This document shows positions 9,999-21,176 of a stretch of DNA of 64,000 bases, in pieces. Source of the stretch: Streptomyces sp. NBC_01431 (GTDB lineage Bacteria > Actinomycetota > Actinomycetes > Streptomycetales > Streptomycetaceae). Where the stretch lies: contig NZ_CP109496.1 in the NCBI RefSeq assembly GCF_036231355.1, positions 3,038,001-3,102,000 of the forward strand, given 5' to 3'. Below the pieces are notes generated by a model. The model was not told the origin of the DNA, did no database searches, and saw nothing but the letters and a program-made list of their open reading frames with translations. The position numbers and the translations under genes are program-made. Numbering within the stretch: the first letter of the stretch is position 1; each line of letters begins with the position of its first letter.

Positions 9999-10544
9999 TC
10001 AGCCCGTCGGCGGGGTCTTCTTGGACTCCAGCGCCCCCGCCATCGCCACCAGCTGCGCGTACGGCGCCGTGCCGGTCACCACGGTCGTGGAGCCCTTGTC
10101 CTGGCGGACGAGCGCGTCGTACTTCGGCCCGTCCCAGTAGGTCCAGGTGGCGCCCGCGATGCGCTGCGACTTCTCGGTCTTCGCCGCGTCCCTGCTGACC
10201 TCGGCGACGAACTTCTCCACCGGCGCGGTCGACTGCTCGATCGCCACGTACTGGTTCTGGGGGTCGAGGAAGCCCAGGTGCCAGGCGTTGTCCTTGCCGC
10301 CGTCGTACGACACCGAGGTCGCCCGCCACTTGTCCTGGTCGGGCAGGCCGACGGGAGCCGCCACCGGGTACGGCGCGGCCCGCCGCACGGTGGTGAGCTC
10401 GACCTTGTAGTCGACCGTCTTGACCGGGACGCCCGAGTCGTCGTGCGGGATGAACACATAGATCACAGCCGCCGCGATGCCGATCACCGCCAGCGACTGC
10501 AGCATGTTCCGGACTGTCTGCTTGCTGCTGCGCGTTCCTGCCAC
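9999..10544 (-). CDS. DUF4245 domain protein, membrane-anchored
   Basis: A GTG start gives 181 residues. A short basic N-terminus (MAGTRSSKQTVRNML) is followed by one membrane span (SLAVIGIAAAVIYVFI), leaving a 150-residue outside domain. The LTTVRRAAPYPVAAP, WRATSVSYDG and WHLGFLDPQNQYVAIEQS stretches are those of DUF4245, found next to glpX in many actinobacteria; function unknown. It is divergent from glpX, sharing a 126-base intergenic region. Confidence 0.85.
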   Translation of the reverse strand: MAGTRSSKQTVRNMLQSLAVIGIAAAVIYVFIPHDDSGVPVKTVDYKVELTTVRRAAPYPVAAPVGLPDQDKWRATSVSYDGGKDNAWHLGFLDPQNQYVAIEQSTAPVEKFVAEVSRDAAKTEKSQRIAGATWTYWDGPKYDALVRQDKGSTTVVTGTAPYAQLVAMAGALESKKTPPTG

Positions 10545-10670
10545 GACCCCATGGTCTCAGGTCAAGTCGCCGCTCATACGTGGCCCCCTCTGCTCAATTT
10601 GTCGACGTACGGATAGAGTCCAAGCACCCTCTTTATCTGCGGCCGTCGCCGTACAGAAAGGTGCGCTCCG

Positions 10671-11702
10671 ATGACCGAGCATCATCTGCCGTCCGAACTC
10701 GAGGTCTCCCCGGAGGCCCCCGACCGCAACCTCGCGCTGGAACTGGTGCGGGTCACCGAGGCCGCCGCCATGGCCGCCGGGCGCTGGGTCGGCCGCGGCG
10801 ACAAGATCGGCGCGGACGGCGCCGCGGTCAACGCCATGCGGACCCTCGTCTCCACCGTCTCGATGAACGGCGTGGTCGTCATCGGTGAGGGCGAGAAGGA
10901 CGAAGCCCCCATGCTCTACAACGGGGAGCGCATCGGCGACGGCACCGGTGCCGAGGTCGACATCGCGGTCGACCCGATCGACGGCACCACCCTGAACGCC
11001 AAGGGCATGCCGAACGCGATCGCCGTGCTCGCCGCCGCCGACCGCGGCGCCATGTTCGACCCGTCCGCCGTCTTCTACATGGACAAGCTGGTCACCGGCC
11101 CGGAGGCCGCCGACTTCGTCGACATCAACGCCCCCGTCTCGGTGAACATCCGCCGGGTCGCCAAGGCCAAGAACTCCTCGCCCGAGGACGTCACCGTGGT
11201 CATCCTGGACCGCCCCCGCCACGAGGGCATCGTCAAGGAGATCCGGGAGACCGGTGCGCGCATCAAGTTCATCTCGGACGGCGACGTCGCCGGTTCGATC
11301 ATGGCGGTGCGCGAGGGCACCGGCGTCGACCTGCTCATGGGCATCGGCGGCACCCCGGAGGGCATCATCTCCGCCTGCGCGATCAAGTGTCTGGGCGGCG
11401 TCATCCAGGGCAAGCTGTGGCCCAAGGACGAGGCCGAGCGTCAGCGCGCGCTCGACGCCGGGCACGACCTGGACCGTACGCTCTCCACGAACGACCTGGT
11501 CAGCGGCGACAACGTGTTCTTCGTCGCCACCGGCATCACCGACGGCGAGCTGCTGCGCGGGGTCCGCTACCGCGCCGAGACCGCGACCACGCAGTCCCTG
11601 GTGATGCGCTCGAAGTCCGGCACCATCCGCCAGATCGACTCGACGCACCGCCTGTCCAAGCTGCGCGCGTACAGCGCCATCGACTTCGACCGGGCCAAGT
11701 GA
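10671..11702 (+). CDS. glpX: Class II fructose-1,6-bisphosphatase
   Basis: Gluconeogenic enzyme that hydrolyses fructose-1,6-bisphosphate. The 343-residue length and the motifs [11 protein letters not shown] (metal ligands), [13 protein letters not shown] and [20 protein letters not shown] are diagnostic of GlpX. The start ATG at 10671 is preceded by AAAGGTG. A TAGAGT sequence at 10614-10619 could be its -10 box. Most actinobacteria, including Mycobacterium, rely on GlpX as their main bisphosphatase. A terminator hairpin follows 40 bases after the stop. Confidence 0.96.
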   Translation: MTEHHLPSELEVSPEAPDRNLALELVRVTEAAAMAAGRWVGRGDKIGADGAAVNAMRTLVSTVSMNGVVVIGEGEKDEAPMLYNGERIGDGTGAEVDIAVDPIDGTTLNAKGMPNAIAVLAAADRGAMFDPSAVFYMDKLVTGPEAADFVDINAPVSVNIRRVAKAKNSSPEDVTVVILDRPRHEGIVKEIRETGARIKFISDGDVAGSIMAVREGTGVDLLMGIGGTPEGIISACAIKCLGGVIQGKLWPKDEAERQRALDAGHDLDRTLSTNDLVSGDNVFFVATGITDGELLRGVRYRAETATTQSLVMRSKSGTIRQIDSTHRLSKLRAYSAIDFDRAK

Positions 11703-11742
11703 GCGGGTCAAGTAGCCGCGGAACCAAGCGAGTTGCGTAAGT

Positions 11743-11780
11743 GAAGGGGCGTCCCCGTTGTGCGGCGGGGGCGCCCCTTC
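11743..11780. terminator. Terminator between glpX and the WhiB gene
   Basis: GAAGGGGCG pairs with CGCCCCTTC around a GC-rich imperfect inner stem. It lies between convergent genes and probably serves both. Confidence 0.8.
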
Positions 11781-11817
11781 AGCTACGCAGACACCTGTCT
11801 GCGTGGCGTGGCCGGCC

Positions 11818-12171
11818 CTACGCGGCGGACGCGGACTTCTTGAGTTCGACGTCGCGACGGCGGCGGCGGGCGAGCACCACGCGGCGCTCGGCGGCGGTCA
11901 GGCCGCCCCAGACGCCGTACGGCTCGGGCATGAGCAGGGCGTGCTCGCGGCACTCGACCATCACCGGACAGCGGGCGCAGACGCGCTTGGCGGCCTCCTC
12001 GCGCGACAGTCGGGCGGCCGTCGGCTCCTTGGACGGGGCGAAGAACAGGCCCGCCTCGTCCCGGCGGCAGACCGCCTCCGCATGCCATGGGCCCGCCTGG
12101 TCCTCCCGTACGGGACCGCGCTGCGGCGGAACGGCGGCGACCTGCAAGGACTGATGCGGCGGATGCAGCAC
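11818..12171 (-). CDS. WhiB-family iron-sulfur transcription factor (Wbl)
   Basis: A 117-residue protein with the four-cysteine WhiB pattern: CRRDEAGLFF, then KRVCARCPVMVECREHAL, the turn GVWGGLTAAERR, and a basic tail (VLARRRRRDVELKK) for DNA contact. The cysteines ligate a [4Fe-4S] cluster that responds to redox or nitric oxide. The GTG start at 12171 has AGGAG six bases upstream. From memory, S. coelicolor has wblI at the equivalent place beside glpX; I leave the symbol empty because I could not align it. A palindrome about 80 bases upstream may be a control site. Confidence 0.9.
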   Translation of the reverse strand: MLHPPHQSLQVAAVPPQRGPVREDQAGPWHAEAVCRRDEAGLFFAPSKEPTAARLSREEAAKRVCARCPVMVECREHALLMPEPYGVWGGLTAAERRVVLARRRRRDVELKKSASAA

Positions 12172-12249
12172 GGTCTACTCCTGACGACGGCTTCGCGAGC
12201 GAGCGACGATGCGACAGTCCCTACCCGCTGTACGCGGGCCTATGCACTG

Positions 12250-12268
12250 AGTTCCGTAGTGCGGAACT
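12250..12268. promoter_or_regulatory. Inverted repeat upstream of the WhiB gene
   Basis: AGTTCCG and CGGAACT flank a 5-base centre, about 80 bases before the WhiB start codon. It is symmetrical and AT-richer than its surroundings, consistent with an operator. The binding protein is unknown. Confidence 0.4.
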
Positions 12269-12331
12269 TCGCTCGGCCGCCGTTGGCCTGATCCTGACGG
12301 CGCCGGGCGCCGCCGCGGACAGCCGCCTCGG

Positions 12332-13027
12332 TCAGGATTCGAGGCGCTTGCGCAGCCGGTCGTGGAGATCGGCGATGCGCTTGCCCCGCCTGGGCTTGGC
12401 CTCGATGTTGCCGAAGACCGAATATCCATTGACGACGACCACCGGCGCCTCAGGATCCTCGGCCTCCAGGGTGGAGACCTCGAAGTTGCCGAACACCCCG
12501 GTGCCGCTGCCGCGCAGGGTCAGGTTCTCCGGGACCCGGACTTCCACATTGCCGAAAATCGCAGTCGCGTTGATGACGGTGAGGCGCTGCTCGAACAGCG
12601 CCTCGGTCAGGTCGATCTCGACGCTGCCGAACAGCGAGAAGGCGTTGGTGCGCCGCCCGACCCGCCAGCGGCCCTTGCGGGTGGAGGCGGAGAACACCGC
12701 GATCAGGTTCTCGGCGACGGCCGTTCCGGCCTCCTCGACCTCGCGCGGGTCCGGCGCGAGAGCCGGACGGCGCCGGCCTCCCGGCGCCGGGAGGTCCTGG
12801 ACCAGGGGTTCGAGTTCGCCCACGGTCTTAGCGCGATAGACCGCCTCGATGCGATCGGAGTGTTCCTGGGCGTCGAGGCGGCCCTCGGCGAGGGCGTCGC
12901 GCAGGATGTCGGCGGTCCGGTCCCGGTCGGCGTCGGAAGCCCGCAGTGCCGGGGGCTCGGCATGCTTGACGAGGTCGGCCTTCGCGGGCTCCGCGGGGTC
13001 CGGCTGAGCGTGCTTTTCGAGGTCCAC
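12332..13027 (-). CDS. DUF1707 domain protein with LiaF-like C-terminal domain
   Basis: 231 residues. Residues 27-80 (LRASDADRDRTADILRDALAEGRLDAQEHSDRIEAVYRAKTVGELEPLVQDLP) are a textbook DUF1707 domain, a short helical module common in actinobacteria. The C-terminal half has repeated beta-rich units NAFSLFGSVEIDL, NATAIFGNVEVRVPENL, GSGTGVFGNFEV and NGYSVFGNIEAK, like the cell-wall-active LiaF/DUF2154 family. No membrane span is seen. It may sense or report envelope stress, but that is inference from the LiaF resemblance. It is divergent from the class I fumarase gene. Confidence 0.85.
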   Translation of the reverse strand: MDLEKHAQPDPAEPAKADLVKHAEPPALRASDADRDRTADILRDALAEGRLDAQEHSDRIEAVYRAKTVGELEPLVQDLPAPGGRRRPALAPDPREVEEAGTAVAENLIAVFSASTRKGRWRVGRRTNAFSLFGSVEIDLTEALFEQRLTVINATAIFGNVEVRVPENLTLRGSGTGVFGNFEVSTLEAEDPEAPVVVVNGYSVFGNIEAKPRRGKRIADLHDRLRKRLES

Positions 13028-13193
13028 GGAGCCAGCGTACCCAGACGCGATAGATCGCGACTAGTCGCGGGAGGAAGCGAGCTCGGCAACTGAGCCCTAC
13101 CTCACAGGATCTGCGCTTTCCGGGCGGCATACGCTGGTGGGTGCTGCACCAATGGAGGTCCAGCCGCCGTCTGTCGAGTGAGGAATGGCCGTA

Positions 13194-14861
<1,668 letters not shown>

Positions 14862-14892
14862 GCCGCACCGCCCCAGGCGGGGCGGACGGCCG

Positions 14893-14920
14893 GGAGCGGG
14901 GGCGCGAACGCCCCCGCTCC
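14893..14920 (+). terminator. Terminator after the class I fumarase
   Basis: Perfect 12-base arms GGAGCGGGGGCG / CGCCCCCGCTCC around CGAA, 31 bases past the stop codon and between convergent genes. Confidence 0.85.
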
Positions 14921-14973
14921 GGCGTGTGGCCGGCGAGTTCGCCGGTCGGCTTGGACCGGGGTGCTCGACGGGG

Positions 14974-16497
14974 TCAGGCGAAGCGCTGGGCGGCGGTGCC
15001 GTCGCAGGGCCGCAGGGTCAGCGGGTCCTTGGCGGCGGACAGGGTGGCGCACAGGCCGCTCGACGCGGCCGGGCGCAGGGTGCCGGACTGGCGCACCCAT
15101 TCCTGGTTGGCGGCGCCCGAGCAGTTCCAGATGATCAGCTGGGCACCGACGGTGTAGTTCGCCCCCGGCACGTCCAGACAGCGGTCCTGGGTGAGCTGGG
15201 TGTGGACCGACTTGCGGTCACTGTCGTACCACCAGCCCTGGTTGCGTCCGCCGTGGCAGTCCCAGCCGATGACCGCCGTACCGTTGGCGCTGTTCGCCGC
15301 GGTGACGTCGGCGCACGCGCCGGTCGCCTCGTTCTTCAGGGGCTGGTACGCGTCGTCCCAGGCGAGCGGGTAGAGCTGCGGGGCCCCGGTGGACGCCGGG
15401 TCGGCGCAACTGCCTTCCCGTACACCGGAGTTGTAGAGCTGGGTGAGGCAGGAGGCGAAGGCGCCGTGGCCCCGGTAGTTGGGGTGGAAGGACTGGCGGA
15501 CCGAGTTCGAGTCCGGCAGTCCGGGCTTGGATAGGTCGATGTAGAGACCCCGGGCCCAGGTGTCCTCCATGCAGACCTCGTGGCCGTTGAAGAGCCGCGA
15601 GTCGTCGAGGTAGGTCGCGCCGGTGTCGGCGGCCGCCTTGCGCATGCCGACCTCGAAGGCGGGCACCGCGGTGTTGCGGCCCCAGACGGTGTCGGAGTCG
15701 TAGCCGAGGCCGCCGCAGGCGAGTTTGCCGGGGAAGGACGGGTTGTCGTGGAAGTCGGGGCCGATCGGGCTCGGGTAGCCCATGACCACGAGTTTGTAGG
15801 AGCCGTCGGCGTAACCGGCGTCGCGCATCACGGTCTTGAGGTCGCTCACGGTCGCCTCGACCTTGGGTACGAGCGCGTCCACCCTGGCCTGCCAGCCCGG
15901 CTCGTACTTGGACTGGCACGGACCCTGGAGCAGCAGGTACCGCTCGACGCAGTCGGTCATGACCGGGGCGAACTGGAGGTCGTCGTTGGCCCCCGCGACC
16001 AGGAGCACCATCTTGATGCGGGTGTTGCGCGCCTTGATGGCGAGGCTGTCGCTCTGGACGAGCTCGTCGGCGTACTGCTTGGTGCCGCCGATCCTGATGT
16101 TGCCCGTGTAGGCGCCCGAGCAGGCGACGTTGTACGTCTCGTCGGCCGGGACGCCGGTGCGGTGGATCGCCGAGTCGGGCGAGCGGTGGCACCAGTTGTC
16201 GGGGCCGTTAGTGCCGGCCTCGTAGGTGCCGACGCCCTCGCCGGAGATCTCGCTGTCGCCGAGCGAGATGAGTCCGGTCCTGCGGTCCGCCATGGGCCGT
16301 TCGGCAGGGTCGCCGTACAGCTGGGTGGCCTCGGCCGCCCGGATCTTCTCAAGATCGGGCGAGAGCGGAGTGGACTGGGCGGACGGTGCGGAAGCGGCTT
16401 GCGCGGTGGTCGCGGTGACCGCCATGCCCCCGAAGGCCGCCGCCGCGGCCACGGCGGCGGCGAACGTACAGCGGAGTCTGTGTCTGGTGCGCCTCAT
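14974..16497 (-). CDS. Secreted SGNH/GDSL hydrolase with ricin-type lectin domain
   Basis: 507 residues starting at ATG 16497, with GGGGAGG just upstream. The signal peptide is MRRTRHRLRCTFAAAVAAAA, with a cleavage region near ATTAQAASA. The catalytic domain carries the four SGNH blocks: LGDSEISGEG (Ser), a Gly block, LLVAGANDD (Asn) and SFHPNYRGHGAF (His). The last 130 residues form a beta-trefoil with QxW-like repeats (NQGWWYD, NQEWVR, AQRF) that bind carbohydrate. It likely de-esterifies an extracellular polysaccharide or lipid; substrate unknown. It lies between the two fumarase genes, antisense to both, with no evident functional link. Confidence 0.9.
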   Translation of the reverse strand: MRRTRHRLRCTFAAAVAAAAAFGGMAVTATTAQAASAPSAQSTPLSPDLEKIRAAEATQLYGDPAERPMADRRTGLISLGDSEISGEGVGTYEAGTNGPDNWCHRSPDSAIHRTGVPADETYNVACSGAYTGNIRIGGTKQYADELVQSDSLAIKARNTRIKMVLLVAGANDDLQFAPVMTDCVERYLLLQGPCQSKYEPGWQARVDALVPKVEATVSDLKTVMRDAGYADGSYKLVVMGYPSPIGPDFHDNPSFPGKLACGGLGYDSDTVWGRNTAVPAFEVGMRKAAADTGATYLDDSRLFNGHEVCMEDTWARGLYIDLSKPGLPDSNSVRQSFHPNYRGHGAFASCLTQLYNSGVREGSCADPASTGAPQLYPLAWDDAYQPLKNEATGACADVTAANSANGTAVIGWDCHGGRNQGWWYDSDRKSVHTQLTQDRCLDVPGANYTVGAQLIIWNCSGAANQEWVRQSGTLRPAASSGLCATLSAAKDPLTLRPCDGTAAQRFA

Positions 16498-16605
16498 TGC
16501 GCCTCCCCGGTTATTGGTTACCACCGGTATTTACTGGCCAGTAGGGCGTGTTGGGAATAGGCAGAACGAGACAACTGCTCAACTTTGCGTGGAGGTTCAG
16601 CGAAC

Positions 16606-17997
16606 ATGAACGACAGCGAGTACCGGACCGAGCACGATTCGATGGGCGAGGTGCGGGTCCCCGCGCACGCCAAGTGGCGCGCCCAGACGCAGCGGGCGGT
16701 GGAGAACTTCCCCGTCTCGGGGCAGCGCCTGGAGCGCGCCCACATCGAGGCACTGGCCCGCGTCAAAGCGGCCGCCGCCAAGGTCAACGCCGGGCTCGGA
16801 GTGCTCGACAAGGACATCGCGGGCGCCGTCGAGGAAGCCGCCGACGAGGTGGCCGAGGGCCGCTGGGACGAGCACTTCCCGGTCGACGTCTTCCAGACCG
16901 GATCCGGCACCTCCTCGAACATGAACATGAACGAGGTCGTGGCGACGCTCGCCACCGAGAAGCTCGGCCGCGCCGTCCACCCCAACGACCACGTGAACGC
17001 CTCGCAGTCCTCCAACGACGTCTTCCCGTCCTCGATCCACATCGCCGCGACGGCCGCCGTCACCGCCGATCTGATGCCGGCGCTCGACCACCTGGCGACC
17101 GCCCTGGAGCGCAAGTCGGCCGAGTTCGCGGACGTGGTCAAGTCGGGGCGTACGCATCTCATGGACGCCACCCCCGTCACCCTGGGCCAGGAGTTCGGCG
17201 GCTATGCGGCGCAGGTGCGCTACGGCATCGAGCGGCTGCTCTCCTCGCTGCCGCGCCTGGCTGAACTCCCCTTGGGGGGCACGGCGGTCGGCACCGGCAT
17301 CAACACCCCGCCCGGGTTCTCGGCGGCCGTGATCGCGGAAGTCGCGCGGACCACCGGCCTTCCCCTCACCGAGGCGCGGGACCACTTCGAGGCGCAGGGC
17401 GCGCGCGACGGCCTGGTGGAGACCAGCGGGCAGTTGCGCACCATCGCCGTCTCGCTCACGAAGATCGCCAACGATCTGCGCTGGATGGCGTCCGGACCGC
17501 GTACGGGTTTGGCCGAGATCAGTCTTCCCGACCTCCAGCCGGGTTCGTCGATCATGCCCGGAAAGGTCAATCCGGTCATTCCGGAGGCCGTTCTCATGGT
17601 CGCGGCCCAGGTCGTCGGCAACGACGCGACGGTCGCGACGGCGGGCGCGGGAGGCAACTTCGAGCTCAACGTGATGCTCCCGGTGATCGCCAAGAACCTC
17701 CTGGAGTCCATCCGGCTGCTCGCCAACGTCTCCCGCCTCCTTGCCGACCGCACCATCGACGGCGTCACAGCCCACGTGGAACGGGCCCGCGAGTACGCCG
17801 AGTCCTCCCCCTCCGTCGTCACCCCGCTCAACAAGTACATCGGCTACGAGGAGGCCGCGAAGGTCGCCAAGAAGTCCCTGGCCGAACGGAAGACCATTCG
17901 CGAGATCGTGCTCGAAGCGGGGTACGTCGAGCGCGGCGACCTGACGGTGCAGCAGCTGGACGAGGCCCTGGACGTGCTGCGGATGACCCGCCCGTAG
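16606..17997 (+). CDS. fumC: Class II fumarate hydratase
   Basis: Iron-independent, tetrameric fumarase of the aspartase/fumarase superfamily, 463 residues. It has the active-site loops [44 protein letters not shown] and the signature [22 protein letters not shown] ribosome-binding site sits 10 bases before ATG 16606. Carrying both an oxygen-sensitive Fe-S fumarase and FumC allows TCA flux under iron limitation or oxidative stress. The catalase and oxyR-ahpCD genes nearby fit that theme only loosely. Confidence 0.95.
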   Translation: MNDSEYRTEHDSMGEVRVPAHAKWRAQTQRAVENFPVSGQRLERAHIEALARVKAAAAKVNAGLGVLDKDIAGAVEEAADEVAEGRWDEHFPVDVFQTGSGTSSNMNMNEVVATLATEKLGRAVHPNDHVNASQSSNDVFPSSIHIAATAAVTADLMPALDHLATALERKSAEFADVVKSGRTHLMDATPVTLGQEFGGYAAQVRYGIERLLSSLPRLAELPLGGTAVGTGINTPPGFSAAVIAEVARTTGLPLTEARDHFEAQGARDGLVETSGQLRTIAVSLTKIANDLRWMASGPRTGLAEISLPDLQPGSSIMPGKVNPVIPEAVLMVAAQVVGNDATVATAGAGGNFELNVMLPVIAKNLLESIRLLANVSRLLADRTIDGVTAHVERAREYAESSPSVVTPLNKYIGYEEAAKVAKKSLAERKTIREIVLEAGYVERGDLTVQQLDEALDVLRMTRP

Positions 17998-18052
17998 GAC
18001 CGGGTGATCCCCATCGCGGCGTGGCCTTGACCGCACTCCGTAATATCTGCAC

Positions 18053-18730
18053 ATGACAGGTACAGGAGGCGGTATCCGCCACTGGGCGCCGGGGGACCAG
18101 ATCCTCTGGCGCTACCGCGACCACGCCCCTGGCCCCCAGGGGCACTTCCACATCTGCCGTCCGGTGACGGTCGTCCAGGACACCGACGAGATACTCGCGG
18201 TGTGGATGGCGCCCGGCACGCAGTGCGTGCGCCCGGTGCTAGCCGACGGCCGGCCCGTATACCGGGAACCGCTGGCCACCCGCTACACCGCGGCGCGCAC
18301 CACGGAGCGTTCCCGGTGGTTCGGCAGCGGGGTGCTCAAGCTGGCGCGCCCCGGCGAGCCGTGGTCGGTGTGGCTCTTCTGGGACCGGGACTGGCACTTC
18401 AAGAACTGGTACGTGAACCTGGAGGAGCCGCGGCTGCGGTGGTCCGGCGGCATCGACTCCGCTGACCACTTCCTCGACATCTCCGTTCATCCGGACCGCA
18501 GTTGGCGCTGGCTGGACGAGGACGAGTTCGCCGAGGCGCAGCGGGTGGGTCTGATGGGCGCCGAGCAGGCCGCCCGGGTCCGGGAGGCCGGGCGCGCCGC
18601 GGTCGGGGTGATCAAGGCGTGGGGCCGGCCCTTCTCGGACGGCTGGGAGGCCTGGCGCCCCAACCCCCGGTGGCCCGTTCCCGCGCTCCCGGCGGACTGG
18701 GATCGCACTCCGGCGCATATGCGGTCGTGA
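18053..18730 (+). CDS. DUF402 domain protein (FomD-like)
   Basis: 225 residues. The DUF402 core is visible in GDQILWRYRDHA, LAVWMAPGTQCVRP, PWSVWLFWDRDWHFKNWYVNLEEP and HFLDISVHPDRSWRWLDEDEF, followed by a helical C-terminal segment. DUF402 proteins include FomD, a nucleotide-linked phosphonate hydrolase, and nucleoside di/triphosphate phosphatases; the acidic residues of the D..V..D.SW.WLDEDE segment are the metal-binding region. Substrate is not predictable here. Stand-alone gene 55 bases after fumC. Confidence 0.8.
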   Translation: MTGTGGGIRHWAPGDQILWRYRDHAPGPQGHFHICRPVTVVQDTDEILAVWMAPGTQCVRPVLADGRPVYREPLATRYTAARTTERSRWFGSGVLKLARPGEPWSVWLFWDRDWHFKNWYVNLEEPRLRWSGGIDSADHFLDISVHPDRSWRWLDEDEFAEAQRVGLMGAEQAARVREAGRAAVGVIKAWGRPFSDGWEAWRPNPRWPVPALPADWDRTPAHMRS

Positions 18731-19028
18731 GACCCTTGATGCGCCCCGGGGGTTCAAACGTAGGATCGTCCTCCGCAGGTCCCCTCCGAGGGGTCGGCAG
18801 CAGCAAACGGCAGTCCCGGTGCAAGAATTGACCGTATGTCACCACAGGGGGGTGGAGCATGCCCGGTGTCGACGCCGCCCGCAGGGGGCCCGTACCGCTG
18901 CTCCGCAAGAACTTGGGGAACGGTATACCGCGCGGAGCGACCGCATCGCGCATCCTTACCCTGTCGCTGCACCCGCCGCCGCTCGCGGCGGAGCGGATGT
19001 CTCATCCCGGACGGACGGAACCCGACGC

Positions 19029-21023
19029 GTGACGGAGCCTCAGCCCACCTCGCACGAGAGCCGGCGCAAGGATGTCGCCCGGCCCACCGAGCAGACGCTT
19101 CCCCAGGCCTTCCTGGAGCACGGGAGATCGCATGCGGCCGATGACACCCCGGCCGGCCGGAGCGGTGGCGTGAGCGCCTCCGTGCCCGGCCAGCCCGAGC
19201 GCGGCGGCCGGGACGCCGCGGCCGCCTCCGCCGTGCCCGCCGTGGCCGCACCCGATGTCCCCGGCCAGGGCGACGCGGGCCCGGCGGCTCCCGGTGACGC
19301 CGCCGCGGTGGCCCGCCGCGAGGGCGACCGGCTGCGCTTCGTGGGCGCGGCGACCCGCCGGATCGCCCGCGGCATCGATCTGGACGAGATCGTGCTCGGC
19401 CTGTGCCGGGCCACCGTGCCGACGTTCTCGGACGCCATCCTGGTGCATCTGCGCGACCCGCTGCCGGTGGGCGACGAGCGTCCGGTCACCCCCTTCGTGC
19501 TGCGTCTGCGCCGTACCGACCGGCTGCGTTTAGTGGATGAGGCGCTGAGCGACAGCGCCGAGGCGGAGGGCCTCACGCTGCTCGGCCCGGGTCCCGATCT
19601 GACCCCCGCCTCCGAGTTGTGCGAGGTGCGCACCGGCGGCGAACTCAACGAGGTACTGCGAGGAGTGCGGCCGGTCTTCGCCGAGTCCCCCGCCGTCCGC
19701 GCGGCGCTCGCCGAACTGCTCGGCCCGGACCGTACGGTGCCCGGCGGTCGACGAGCGATACTCGCGCCGCTCCGTGGCCGACGGCGGGTGATCGGCGCCG
19801 CCGTCTTCGTGCGCGGCCCCGAACGGCCCGCGTTCGAGGCCAACGACCTTCTGGTGGCAGCCCAGTTGGCCACCCACACCGCGCTCGGCATCGACAAGGC
19901 CGTGCTGTACGGGCGCGAGGCGTACATCGCCGACGAGCTCCAGCGCACCATGCTGCCCGACAGCCTCCCCCAGCCCACCGGTGTGCGGCTCGCCTCGCGC
20001 TACCTGCCCGCGGCCGAGACCGCCCGGGTCGGCGGCGACTGGTACGACGCGATCCCGCTGCCCGGCAGCCGGGTCGCCCTCGTCGTCGGCGACGTCATGG
20101 GCCACTCCATGACCTCCGCCGCGATCATGGGTCAGCTGCGCACCACCGCACAGACCCTGGCCGGCCTCGACCTGCCGCCCGCCGAGGTCCTGCACCATCT
20201 GGACGAGCAGGCCCAGCGGCTCGGCACCGACCGCATGGCGACCTGCCTGTACGCGGTGTACGACCCGGTCGCGCACCGCATCACCATCGCCAACGCCGGC
20301 CACCCGCCACCGGTGCTGCTGCACCTCGGCGGCCGCGCCGAGGTGCTGCGGGTGCCGCCGGGCGCCCCGATCGGGGTGGGCGGGGTCGACTTCGAGGCGG
20401 TCGAGCTGGACGCCCCGGCGGGTGCGACGCTGCTCCTGTACACCGACGGTCTGGTCGAGTCGCGGCTGCGCGACGTATGGACCGGCATCGAGCAGCTGCG
20501 GGAACGGCTCGCCGCGACCGCCCAGCTGACCGGCCCCGACCACTCGCCGCCGCTGGAGGCGCTCTGCGACGACGTGCTCGACATGCTCGGCCCCGGCGAC
20601 CGCGACGACGACATCGCGCTGCTCGCCGCCCGTTTCGACGGGATCGCCCCGAGCGACGTGGCGTACTGGTTCCTCGACCCGGAGGAAACGGCCCCCGGCC
20701 GGGCCCGCCGACTCGCCCGCAGGGCCCTGGAGCGCTGGGGCCTGGAGGAGCTGACCGACTCGGTGGAGCTGCTCGTCAGCGAGGTCGTCACCAACGCCGT
20801 GCGGTACGCCGAGCGCCCGGTCACCCTCCGGCTGCTCAAGACCGACGTCCTGCGCTGCGAGGTCGGCGACGACTCTCCGCAACTGCCCCGCCAGCGCCGG
20901 GCCCGCGAGACGGACGAGGGCGGGCGCGGCCTGTTCCTGGTGAACCGCCTGGCCAGACGGTGGGGCGCGACCCGGCTCTCCGGCGGCAAGGTGGTCTGGT
21001 TCGAGCTGCCCACCCGCACATGA
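19029..21023 (+). CDS. SpoIIE-type PP2C phosphatase with GAF and HATPase domains
   Basis: About 664 residues from a GTG at 19029; the frame is open to 18819 and the true start is uncertain because no strong ribosome-binding site is present. Order: disordered Ala/Pro-rich N-terminus (1-100), GAF-like sensor (about 100-270), PP2C/SpoIIE phosphatase (LQRTMLPDSLPQPTGVRLASRYLPA, VGGDWYDAIPL, VVGDVMGHSMTSAAIMG, NAGHPPPVLL, LLLYTDGLVESR, DDDIALLAARFDG), and a C-terminal HATPase_c anti-sigma-like kinase (VELLVSEVVTNAVRYA, DEGGRGLFLVNRLARRWG). Such Streptomyces proteins act in partner-switching control of alternative sigma factors. No sigma factor gene is adjacent. Confidence 0.9.
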   Translation: MTEPQPTSHESRRKDVARPTEQTLPQAFLEHGRSHAADDTPAGRSGGVSASVPGQPERGGRDAAAASAVPAVAAPDVPGQGDAGPAAPGDAAAVARREGDRLRFVGAATRRIARGIDLDEIVLGLCRATVPTFSDAILVHLRDPLPVGDERPVTPFVLRLRRTDRLRLVDEALSDSAEAEGLTLLGPGPDLTPASELCEVRTGGELNEVLRGVRPVFAESPAVRAALAELLGPDRTVPGGRRAILAPLRGRRRVIGAAVFVRGPERPAFEANDLLVAAQLATHTALGIDKAVLYGREAYIADELQRTMLPDSLPQPTGVRLASRYLPAAETARVGGDWYDAIPLPGSRVALVVGDVMGHSMTSAAIMGQLRTTAQTLAGLDLPPAEVLHHLDEQAQRLGTDRMATCLYAVYDPVAHRITIANAGHPPPVLLHLGGRAEVLRVPPGAPIGVGGVDFEAVELDAPAGATLLLYTDGLVESRLRDVWTGIEQLRERLAATAQLTGPDHSPPLEALCDDVLDMLGPGDRDDDIALLAARFDGIAPSDVAYWFLDPEETAPGRARRLARRALERWGLEELTDSVELLVSEVVTNAVRYAERPVTLRLLKTDVLRCEVGDDSPQLPRQRRARETDEGGRGLFLVNRLARRWGATRLSGGKVVWFELPTRT

Positions 21024-21176
21024 CCGTCACCGAGCGCGGCCGGATCGCGCCATTCCGTAGCCATACTTGGACCAGGATTGGACCGGATCCAAATGTTGCC
21101 GACCCCCCGTCGGGGGAGTTGACTGGCGTCGTGGACGAAGCGACCTCATCAATTCCCTGACGACGGGAGGACGCTC

